Shown here in pieces: positions 33,275-43,110 of a stretch of 64,000 bases of DNA. Source of the stretch: Ophioderma brevispina (lineage: Eukaryota > Echinodermata > Ophiuroidea > Amphilepidida > Ophiodermatidae); contig JAMKCH010022285.1 of NCBI GenBank assembly GCA_023653785.1, positions 1 through 64,000 on the forward strand. The letters are read 5' to 3'. The stretch's first letter is position 1. Each line of letters starts with the position of its first letter. Position numbers and translations under genes: made by a program. The notes beneath the pieces were generated by a model. That model made no database searches and was not told where the DNA came from. It saw nothing but the letters and a program-made list of their open reading frames with translations.

Positions 33275-33770
33275 TACACCAAAACCTGGCTGCCGTAAGA
33301 TCAAAAATCTTGGCTGGACTACTTCTTGCATGGCATCTGGGGAAAAAGTGCTGTTAAATGTCTGAAAATGCACTAGTTATATAGAAGTGATGAAATTCAT
33401 GATCTGACATGTAGACTGGTATGTTTCTCAAAATAAGCGGCTTTGGACAGTGAATTTGATGAAATTTACTCCGCGGTCCTCAATTTTTCACTACTTTTGG
33501 CCACCCAAAAATACGAGCTTTGGCGGACATAGAGAATCTTGGGTTGCCGGTCTGACATCGGCAAGTTTGGTGATGCGTAACTACAAAATTTTTCCGGTCA
33601 TCATATGTTCAAAATTTGGTTATTTGGTGATTTCAGCTTGTACTTGGGATGCTGTTGTTGTATTTCCTCGGTGAGAGTTTAAATGTGAAAGAAACATGCT
33701 CAAGTGCCATTTTTGCCCATAGACTACTGTGATATAAAGTGAGTTAGTGCGTGTGTAACCCTTACTAGCT
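33275..33770 (+). repeat. Direct repeat of ~0.5 kb, copy 2
   Basis: Second copy of 31445-31950, with mostly short indel differences. Confidence 0.85.
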
Positions 33771-34429
33771 GGAATAGGGTGATTTGGTATGTTTTGGCAT
33801 GAACCCAGGGGAGGGCGCATGCCCCGAAAGCCCCCCCCCCCCAAGATCGCCCACTGGGATATGGGTCAAATTAAAGAAAATGTGTTGCCACAGGGCTTGT
33901 TAGCTTTATTTTGTATAAAAAAAAACACAGCACATAGCATTTTAGTCAAGGATTATTGTTTGCCTATTTCTTCTGAGGAAACATGGTAATATGGAAGGAG
34001 TTAAGGTTGAGAGTAACATGGCTATTATAAGGGATGTAGTTTCAGCTAAGGCCTGAATTCAGGCCTTTGGTTACTAAACATTTCTGCTATTTATTTATTC
34101 AGCCAGTTGTGGAGGCTTTTGCCCAAATAATGCACTTTTTCAGGCTGTTACAGGTTTGATCTTCAGGCATCATAATCCCTGCATGATATTGAAAACATGT
34201 ATTTGGGCCTCAATCTGTTAATTCACAATGCATAATGGATGGTTAGTTGAAACTCCACAACCCAACCTGGTACACAATAATTGCTAAGTGGATGTTTATT
34301 AGTCAATTAATTGATTATAAGTGAATGCACAATTGCCCACAGAGATTCCACAGGGGTGCATAAACTCTGCTATAAACTGCTAGGATATGGCAGATGTGTT
34401 CCATGCAGGCACCACCTGGAATTGGAATA

Positions 34430-34540
34430 ATTATATGCTCCGTATGGAAGAGTGAACTTCATCTGGAATAGCCATGAGTCAGGTCATGATCCAGCATGTG
34501 GTGTCACATGCAGAATATGACTATCATGAAATTGATATGA
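34430..34540 (+). repeat. Dispersed repeat K, copy 2
   Basis: AGGTCATGATCCAGCATG, GTCACATGC, ATATGACTATCATG in the same order as the copy near 29215. Confidence 0.4.
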
Positions 34541-35334
34541 CAATGTACAAACTATCCAAATGAATTACATACACTATGTATGCGGCATTATTCAACTTGC
34601 CCCTTTTCAGCAATGATAGTGGTCATTCCATTATTAGAGTCTAGGCAATGCAGGTGTCAAAAATGTTTTGTTAAAATTGGTTGTGAATAAGCAATGCACT
34701 CAACTTGGTTTTGGGTAGGGCTGTGTTGATGTGAAGTGCGAAACTTGGGGTCATTCAGAACTGAATTTTGGCAAATACCGATCTAGGAACTGATTTTTTT
34801 AAATTCATTTTAAGTTGGAGATGAAGAACTGGTAAACGTTTCCAAATTGTTAGCAGAATTTCCATTTTTTGCAAGTTTCCCAAATTGTTAGGCATGGAGG
34901 GAAGTAAGTGTGGCAAAGTAGGGGTCTTAAGAATGAAGGATACTTGTTATCTGGGTTAAAAAACTGCAAGGAGGTGCGAATTGGGGGTCCTGACTGTCGC
35001 ACATACCCATACCGCCATTTTTTATCCTTTTGCCAGCCAATTTGCGGTGGATAACTCTCTAACTCTCTTAACACCTAAGATGTGTTCTTCCTTGTAACAA
35101 TGTGTTTTGCAGATTTACAGTGTAGCATATTGCCATGTACTGCTAAAGGCATAATGCAGGATATTAAAATTCAGCCCCAAGCTCAAGCAGAACTAAATAA
35201 ATTTTTAATTTGCAATAATCGTTAATGTAATGGGTGGTGGTCATTGCAAATGGAAAATGTGGGTTACCAGGGGCATTCTTACATAAAATACTTCATTTAA
35301 AATTCCAATGAGAAATCCAATTAAAATCAAAGTT

Positions 35335-35460
35335 GTTAAATATGGAAGGAGTGATGGAGTTATGCCTCCCATAGGGGTATTGAATTCATTTGGTATGATC
35401 AATGCATGGGGGTCACATGAACGGCATAGACAACCACATGTTAAGGCATATAACAACCAT
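35335..35460 (+). repeat. Dispersed repeat K, copy 3
   Basis: GGTATGATCAATGCATGG, GTCACATGAACGGCATAG, CAACCACATG parallel the other two copies. Confidence 0.4.
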
Positions 35461-36364
35461 GTATTGATAATGAACTGTCCATGGTCAATCCAGCTCCATT
35501 TCAATGAATTCACTACTTTACCCGTACTCGGATATCCATTTTGGTTTCCATTGTTGTTATCTCAGGTCACTCACATGCTCCGTCCAATAGGGTTTAGTAA
35601 TTCCTTTGTTGCTATTTCATTTAATATTATTGTCTTATTTAATAAATTGAAAATTTTGCACAGAAGGAAAAGCTATTTACCCAATCTAGAGTTCCTGTGA
35701 AGGGCGGTCTCAAGGAAGATTAATCAGAGTTGAAGCACTGCGGTGTATTTCAATTGTTGGCACGTGATTAGATCTGACTGCATGGAGAGTAAAATGCGGC
35801 ATGTTTCTCTGCCGCAATGAGCGTCACTACTGCCCACATATCCACACCAGTAATGCTATAGTCAACCAGATAATAGCCCAGGTATAGGGAGCCCTTTTTT
35901 CCCCTTCTTATTCCACGGACAACTATAAAAAAAATATTGCCACTTAGTAATCTTTCAAAGCTCATTGTCAAAAATTTCCTGTTCTACTGGGTTTTACCGT
36001 GGCCCTCTTTCGGTGCTCTTTTGCTGTGATGATTTACAATGGCATTTAAGATAAGCGAATTTACTTCGTGAGTGAAGCCAGTTTGAATTTCCTCGCATAC
36101 ACTTAATAGTGTCGACTTTTGTTTTTTTCTGACAGTGTGCAAAAGAGAGATATCCCCAAAATTTTGTTTTAGTGTGCATTGACATATGAGGATATAAACC
36201 ATTTTATAATGACCAGCCTGGTTAAATTGAAATCTGCAAATAGGAGACTTGTATTAGACCATCAAATTGTATGGTATGTAAAGGTACCATTCTAAGATTT
36301 TCTGGACTATAACAGAATTTTTTGATCATGCTTTGTGTTCAACATTTCGATTCCTTTATATTAT

Positions 36365-36460
36365 TAAGTTGGGGAGAGTGAAGCCACTGGTTAGGGTGTA
36401 TTAGCCTTTGGTGTTGGAGGTCCCCAGTTCAATTTAAATGGTGGGACCACTTGCAGTGAT
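36365..36460 (+). mobile_element. tRNA-derived SINE head, decayed
   Basis: A-box-like TGGTTAGGGTGT (36389-36400) and B-box-like AGTTCAATTT (36427-36436), separated by a stem-like AGCCTTTGGTGTTGGAGGTC. The spacing fits a tRNA-derived pol III promoter. No body was matched to other SINEs in the window. Confidence 0.5.
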
Positions 36461-38329
36461 TTAATCAGGTTATAAATTCTGGATTTAATCTGTACAAGAA
36501 CTATTGAATCACTCAAACATTTTTACATCATTCAAACATGAGAACGCAAGTGGTTTGGTAATTTTGTGACCCCATGTCAGATTTTTTTTATGACTTTGAC
36601 ACAGCTAATGTGGAGTAATAAATGTAGGTAAGGGATGGGCGATTCACTATTAATCTTAATGTTAGTCTCTTCAGAGGTACACTTGTTAAAAACACAACTG
36701 AAGAAGGGTCCCATTATTGTTTGAACTTGTTATAAGCTATGATTTCAACCAGCCTGATCACAGACTGAATGAATCTGTGGACTCCCGGTAGCTGCCCACA
36801 GGGAGAAAGTGTTATTTAGGCTACAAATTACACACTTTGAATGGGAGGTTTGTTTACCCCTAGCCCAATCTGTAAAAAGAGGTGGTACACATTCATGATC
36901 GGTCTGTGTGGTTCATCGCATTTGTGAGTAAAAAAATGGGTGCAAATAGGCATATTTCATGCAATCATAACATCGCAAATACACTAAAGCACTATCAGTG
37001 ATTGCTAAATCAGCAAATCAAAAAAATCATCAAAAATCAGATTTTTGCATGTACCGTAACAAGTCAGGGATCCTAACATACACTGCAAATTATAAGACAA
37101 GAAGCAAACCTCCTAAAAGACCAAGAAATCAGAGATTTAGTCATTACTGCTCCGAAAGGACACTTACTAACAACACGTAATTGAATGGAGAATCTTATCT
37201 GGAAACACTGTCATGTTCTTCCTTTTCTGTTAATTCTCAGCTGTAAAAGGTAACTTAGGAGAAATTTCTACAGACGTATCCTTCACTTTGAAGCTATTCC
37301 TGCAAATTTTCAATATGTTTTCAAATCATGATAGTGTCTTAAAAGTTTTCCATTTTTGGACCGTGGAAAAACACATCCACTTTAATCGGCAAAGATTAAT
37401 TTATCCCATATTTCTAGTACGTGCGATTTATACTCTGAGCTGGACAAAAATGCGAGGCTCCTGGTCGACCACCTGATAGATAATGTATGGGATACCGTCC
37501 ATGTCTAAAGTCTAAACGGGATAAATTCCACTTTTAAGCTCCAATCAAACGGAGCTAAACGGAATAAAACCTGTGTCAGATAGTATGTCAGATCTGATAT
37601 GTCCGACATGTCAGATCGGACATTGGGGTCACCAAAAAATAAATGACCAAACCGGAATGCAAGGGAGGAGGGGTTTGTAATGTTGTTATATTAAAACCGT
37701 CTCATAAAAACCTATACTAATTCAGCCAGGCATTGAATGTCAATAATAGTGAATCTCAGCTGTATAAAACTGATGGAATCATGAAATCTTTGCAATTTTT
37801 AGGGAAGGATTATCATCAAATATATTGTAATTACATCGGTTTCAACCAGTTCTTGAATCACTCTGTAAACGGGTTTATATGTGGTGGAACAATAATACTT
37901 GTAGTTGATCATCAAAATACCTGGGCTGGGCCTGGATCCCAATTCAGTGATGGCAAATAACAGATCAAAATGTTATTGGGCTGAGACTTATGTCAGAACT
38001 AATGGTTTTCAAGTTAGCAGTTAGTGTCGGAACTTGTTCTGTGAAAACTGACACTTGAGTACTAGGAAAGCAGCTAGAGTGTTGACTATTAACAAGCTTA
38101 TGGGGATACCCTAACTAGGAAATAGGCTGTAGATAATTATTAATTATCCAGAAATATATGAACAGACGTGCTCAGAAAGTCCAGTGGAAGACTTATCATC
38201 AATTAATTTCTATGATATCAATGGAATGAGTGAGTGAGATAGGGAACGAGGGAGCAAGTGGTTAGGGAAGGAGAAAGATTGATGAGTGAGTAAGGAAGAG
38301 AGAGGAGAAGAGAGGAGTCACTGTCCCAT
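36461..38329. other. No gene seen
   Basis: AT-rich with small palindromic clusters around 37586-37623 (repeated TGTCAGATC / TGTCCGA half-sites). Short open frames lack domains. Confidence 0.4.
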
Positions 38330-38388
38330 TAGGATGTTTTGCTCATATAACAAGGAGGAAACATTTAATTCAGAACAAGCACCTTTAA
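38330..38388 (+). mobile_element. TTAA MITE family E, right-end fragment
   Basis: GCTCATATAACAAGGAGG followed by AATTCAGAACAAGCACCT and TTAA corresponds to the last ~60 bases of family E in plus orientation. The rest of that copy is absent. Confidence 0.6.
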
Positions 38389-38754
38389 AGGACCATGGTC
38401 CGATTGCTAATAGCCTCATCCCCAGAAACCCAGATTTTACTGGAAGTGGTCAACATTTTGGTATCTGAAGAAAGCTAATGTTTTTCTTATTTACCCTGTG
38501 AAATTTTAGGGTGAGAGGATGTTCGATTTGGAAGTTTTGAGCGAAAATGTGCCCCATTTTGGTCGACCAATATCAATTTTACAGAGTACTGACACTACCG
38601 GAATTAGAAAATCACGTTTAGCTCTCACATCAAAACAAGTTCAAATATTGGTGTGAAACTTTACAGATGAGGTTTTGGGGTGAAGGCCATTTTATCAAGA
38701 TGAAAACCAAATACATATTTAAATTGGGTCATCCCCCTTTAATCAGTTGGTACG
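38389..38754. repeat. Segment similar to 62757-62880
   Basis: The first part (TTTGGTATCTGAAGAAAGCT and TTTTTCTTA with GTTTTGAGCGAAAA) matches 62757-62880 (TGGTATCAGAAGAAAGTTG, TTTTGAACAAAAAC). The remainder is unassigned. TTAA at 38739-38742 may be the edge of an element. Confidence 0.45.
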
Positions 38755-38888
38755 AGAGGCTGACACTTGTATACACTCACCACCAAGTTTCATGGGAAAC
38801 AAACTTGCACTTTTTATGGTAGAAGCGATATTGTTTATTGCGCATAGCCCTATTCACGTCTGTGCAAATATTGATGGTTGACCATGAA

Positions 38889-39188
38889 AGGTGCAACAAG
38901 AGATTTCAAAGCATCCATATTTTTTAAACTGGCTACAAAAATGTCTTAAAAGTGAAAACAAAGGTGATTTTCATATTCTTAATATATTTCAATATAAAAC
39001 ATGGGCTGAATTTCCTACTTGCTCCTATAGGAAATTAGAAACTTCAAAATTTCTGTACAAAAGAAATAAATCTCAGTTTAATCCTTTCAACTAGGGATGT
39101 TTTGATAGAAAACATTACATCAGTGCAAAAATTATAATTTTCAGATTTTTTTAGGAACACCTGTGATGTGAAATCTCTTGTTGCACCT
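38889..39188 (+). mobile_element. TTAA MITE family A, copy A2, nested in E5
   Basis: 300 bp. Ends AGGTGCAACAAGAGATTT and AAATCTCTTGTTGCACCT are perfect inverse copies. Flanks are TGAA (38885-38888, a mutated TTAA) and TTAA (39189-39192). Body as in A1. Confidence 0.92.
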
Positions 39189-39296
39189 TTAAAACGACAG
39201 TTCTTTGTGACTATTTTTGGAAAGGAATTTTGAAGCTGAAATTTCAGGACAACAATGTGAAAAATATGGTCCTTCATCTAATGACAATTGATACTA

Positions 39297-39485
39297 TACT
39301 CTGTTCGATCTCAAGTTTGGGAGTGACGTTACTGCGCGTGTTGGGTTTTGCAATCGAGAAACGTACACATCGACCTTGGAGTTGCAGCATTTACGCACGC
39401 GAACAAAGGCGGCACAATCCAAACGCTAGAGCGAATGCAAAGTCACGCCATGACGTCACCCCCAAACTCGAGACCGAACAAAGTA
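39297..39485. mobile_element. TA-flanked MITE with ~36-bp inverted arms, nested in E5
   Basis: 189 bp. Left arm TACTCTGTTCGATCTCAAGT then TTGGGAGTGACGTTA; the right arm is the inverse (TGACGTCACCCCCAAACTCG, then GAACAAAGTA). TA dinucleotides at 39295-39296 and 39486-39487 fit a TA duplication of the Tc1/mariner kind. Its centre is GC-richer than the flanks. Confidence 0.82.
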
Positions 39486-39850
39486 TAGTCCAGTTGAGTC
39501 AGGTGGTCCCAAAGACGATCAGAACAAGCATATTTAAGAAAGCACAATTGTGAGATGTTTTGAAATTTGCGCAAAGGCACGACACATTATAGAGCTCCCT
39601 ATCATGTTCAAGAAAATTTTAAAGAGCTGTGGAAAGATATAAATTGTCATTGTCATCCAGTATATGCTTCACTTCACTCACTAACAAACACTCACATTGG
39701 TAACAAATTTATCAATGTTATTGCTTGGTTTAGTATTACTTCTTACATATGTTATTTCAACAAAAGCTGTAGAAATAATAAATGGGGCTTTGAAATGGCA
39801 AGCTAACTATGTCAAATGTAGGATTTGGTTAGCTGTCTCATCCAATTTAA

Positions 39851-40149
39851 AGGCTGACTCGGAGATTTTACGATGAGGGCGCATTCAATTTTCAAACAAA
39901 TTGTATTTTTTTGCATAATACATAATGCTTGTCCATATACTAATCACTGTGTGAAATAACTAAACTCAAATTGTAGTCCTATATAGAAAACCACAACTTT
40001 ATTATTAAATTCCAGATTCAAAATTGTTGTTATACACAGTATCCTATGGCACTGCTGTAATGAAGCATTTTAGGTGACTATATAAGTTCTTGATGACTAT
40101 TTTTAATTACTACACAAAAAATGATATTTCAAAATCTCTGAGTCAGCCT
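39851..40149 (+). mobile_element. TTAA MITE family C, copy C3
   Basis: 299 bp with ends AGGCTGACTCGGAGATTT and AAATCTCTGAGTCAGCCT. Perfect TTAA flanks (39847-39850, 40150-40153). Confidence 0.93.
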
Positions 40150-40271
40150 TTAAAAGAGACTATTTTTATTCTGTATATATTGGTGTCCGAAATATTTAAT
40201 CGATGCTTGTTGAAACTTTTAAACAGTTGGGTATATGTTTTATTGTATACAGATTTGTCCTTCAATTTTAA

Positions 40272-40785
40272 AGTGGCACTGGCACATTTTCACAAAATAT
40301 TAATTTCAATTTGTTCTCAAATTATAATCTAGGCAATTGGAAGAATAGAGATACATTTTACACATAAAAATAACATACTCAAAAACAGATAGGGACGTTA
40401 ATAAGAGGTTAAAGATATCCAGATAAATTGTTAAGTTTTTCATAACTTTAATCAACAAATGTGTATATTACATGAATATCATAGACTCGTACTCATTGAT
40501 ATTAAAACCACAAAAGTCACAGGCCTGTCAAACAGTGTGCATGTCGTGGGAAACATGCATATGGCATGCGTTTTCTTGTGATAAACGCCATTTCCGTCGT
40601 CTACTGAATTAATGTCGCTGGCGACAATTATAAAATCGTTATGTTTACCCATAAGGATGCTGATTTGGTCTTAATCATTTCAGGTGAGGGCTAATGTATA
40701 TAAAAGCTTTACAACCATGCAAAAATATCAATTTTGAAAAATCTTGAGGGCGCACTATTTTTCAAATGTGCCAGTGTCTGTCTCT
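40272..40785 (+). mobile_element. TTAA MITE family D, copy D2 (complete)
   Basis: 514 bp between TTAA at 40268-40271 and 40786-40789. Left end AGTGGCACTGGCACATTTT; the right-end inverse AGAGACAGACACTGGCACAT carries the same core CACTGGCACATTT shifted by four bases. The first ~105 bp match bases 1-107 of the window in reverse. Non-coding. Confidence 0.88.
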
Positions 40786-40997
40786 TTAAACTACTCCTGC
40801 AAATTTTGAATATTTGTTTACTTTTGCATGGATCAATAATATTGCATTCATGTTGATGACATGATACTTGTATGTAACAAAATCTGGACATTATTTTGAT
40901 GCTCTTTACAAATAACAAAATCCAACTATTTTTCTTATGTGGATGAATGCATAATTAAAAGTATAGGGAGAAAATTTCCAATAATTCGGGGGTTTAA

Positions 40998-41178
40998 CAG
41001 GGTCCACTTTTGCTGATTTTTGGCATATAAAAGTCCAAAATACAAAGAAATTTGACAAGAAAGTCCATATTTTGGTGATCAGATGTTCAAAAAGTCCAAA
41101 AAAGGACCATTTTAGGGGGGTTAGGTCCACTTTTTTGAGGTGCCGCACCCCCCAAAATAAATCCTGCATACGGCCCTG
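40998..41178. mobile_element. hAT-like MITE, second copy of the 28.05-kb element
   Basis: Starts CAGGGTCCACTTTTG and ends ATCCTGCATACGGCCCTG. The body matches 28048-28267 (GACAAGAAAGTCC, AAGGACCATTTTAGGGG, CCGCACCCCCC). No matching 8-bp flanks were found, so the edges may have decayed. Confidence 0.75.
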
Positions 41179-41635
41179 CTGTCAGTGCTGCTGCCGTCTG
41201 ACTGCATGGCGTGAAAGGTATATTGATCTCAGGTTAACTTTGAAATATTAAATATAGCACTTGCATTAATTACATAACACCCAAATCAGGTGAAAATTTT
41301 GCAGAAGGTAAAAAATTGATTTGTGATTACATTTCTTGTCAAACAAAATTGTATTGATTCCATTTTTTTTTTTAATTAGTATTTTTTCGGGGAGGGGGAG
41401 TAACATGCTAAGAAAATAACTGTAGGGGTTTTTTCTATCTGCATGTAATATAAATATTGTGGCAGAAAAGAACTAAGGAAATCATTACTTTGTCCCCCCC
41501 TGAACCTAGATTTCTAAAAAATTTTTTTGATTTTCTTCTCTAATAAAATTGTTGTATCGTTTAAAGAAGGAAATGGCCGCAGGTCCAAATTATTATATAA
41601 ATAGAAATAATATATCCTATACGAAAAAAGAAGGC
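41179..41635. other. No gene seen
   Basis: AT-rich, with T and C runs near 41365-41374 and 41494-41501. Confidence 0.4.
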
Positions 41636-43110
41636 AGCATGATGATGATGATGACGGAGGAATAGGCCAAAAAAAATTGTTGATTGTCCTCAGCCGACAC
41701 CCCGGACCCTAAAGTTTGGAAACTCAGAAAAAAGTTTTTTTTTTTCCTTTACTGGGCAAAAGAATACCGACCTAATTTGAAAAATCTTCCTAAAAAGTTT
41801 TTTTTTTAATTTTTTTAACTTTCTGGAAAATGTAAAAAAAGTAAGGATGTTTAAAATTTTAAAACAGTTCTTAGCATGTAGTTGGGTGGTCATACTGTAC
41901 CAAGGCATTTTTAGTAAAGAATTCAACTTGATGTAGTGTTTGATTTAACTTTTAATACAAACAACATGGTTTAAGACAGTTGCTATTGACATTAAAACAA
42001 AAAAGTTTTTACTACCTGACACAACCCACCCCACCCAACTCTAAAAAAAGTCGTCTGGGGAACAAATCAAACAATTTTTTTTTGGGCCTTAGGATGATGA
42101 GGAGGAGGAAGGAGGAGGACAGAGGGGAGGAGGAAGATGTAGATGAGGATAGGATGGATGATTGATGATGCGGAGGAGGAGGACGAGGGAGGATTAGGAG
42201 GATAATGTTGACGGATTGAGGATGATTGATGATGAGGATGATGAGGATGATGATGATGAGGATGATTGGGATGATGATAGGATATGATGATGCTGATGAG
42301 ATGATTTGATGAGAGGATGATGATGAGAGGGAGATGATGGATTAAGATGAGGATGAGGATGATGAGGAGGAGGGGATGAGGAGGGGAAGGATGATGAGGA
42401 GGGATTAGGAGGATGGGGAGAGGAGGATGAGGAGAGGAGGATGAGGATAATTGATGATGAGGGTTAGGATGAGGATTATGGGGAGGTTGATGATGAGGAT
42501 GAGGAGGAGGAGATGAGGATGAGGATTAGGTGCTGATGAGAGGGAGGATGATGATTGAGTATGATTTTGAGGGATTGAGATGAGGAGGGAGGATAAGACG
42601 CTCAGGATGGGATGATGATGAGGGGGGGGTGATGAGGATGATTGATGAGATGATGATGATATGAGGAGGATGATGATTGATGATGAGGATTGATGATGAG
42701 GATGGATGATGAGAGGATGATTGATGATCGGATGATGATAAGGATGAGGAGGAAGAGGAGGAATTAGGATCAGGATGATGGTGATGAGGGAGGATAATGA
42801 TGAGGATTAGGATCAGGATGATGACGATGAGGTAGGAGATAATGAGGATAGGATCAGGGATGATTGATGAGGGAGGAAAGGATGAGGAGTAGGATTCAGG
42901 ATGATGCTGAAGAGGAGGATAATTGAGGATTAGGATACAGGATGATTTGATGATGAAGAGGATAATGATGAGGGATTGCAATTCAGATGATGTGTGCGGA
43001 GATAATGATGAGGAATTAGGATAAGGATGATGAGGAGGATAATGATTAGGCAATCAGGATGATGATGGATGAGGGAGGAGAGAGGAGGGAGGAGGATGTC
43101 TTTTTTACAA
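41636..43110. repeat. Imperfect GAT/GGA trinucleotide tract, ~1.0 kb plus an insertion
   Basis: GATGATGATGATGA at 41636-41654 and 42090-43110 form one purine-rich microsatellite (mixtures of GAT, GAG and GGA with frequent one-base slips), split by the MITE at 41664-42089. The minus-strand frame 42526-43053 is its Ser/His/Pro-rich translation, not a gene. Confidence 0.92.
41664..42089. mobile_element. MITE family G, copy inside the GAT/GGA tract
   Basis: 426 bp. The left end AGGCCAAAAAAAATTGTTG mirrors the right end CAATTTTTTTTTGGGCCT. Internal ACACCCCGGACCCTAAAG and AAAAGTTTTT blocks resemble 51253-51601. Trinucleotide repeat lies directly on both sides. Confidence 0.72.

Larger units (their letters stand above)
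33771..36364. other. No confident gene; two weak dispersed repeats
   Basis: Repeat K copies lie at 34430-34540 and 35335-35460. The longest open frame (35308-35700) overlaps the second copy and shows no domain. The remainder is unrecognised. Confidence 0.35.
38755..39533 (-). mobile_element. TTAA MITE family E, copy E5, inverted, with two nested MITEs
   Basis: Family E in minus orientation, split into about 38755-38884, 39193-39294 and 39488-39533. Family A copy A2 (38889-39188) and a TA-flanked MITE (39297-39485) fill the gaps. The end AGGTGGTCCCAAAGACGATC then AGAACAAGCATA abuts TTAA at 39534-39537. The other terminus is lost or highly diverged. Confidence 0.85.

Noticed and set aside
35308..35700. 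130-codon plus-strand open frame
   Set aside because: Overlaps a dispersed repeat copy and has no domain or splice context.
42526..43053. 175-codon minus-strand open frame rich in Ser, His and Pro
   Set aside because: It is the translation of the GAT/GGA microsatellite; no complexity beyond the repeat.
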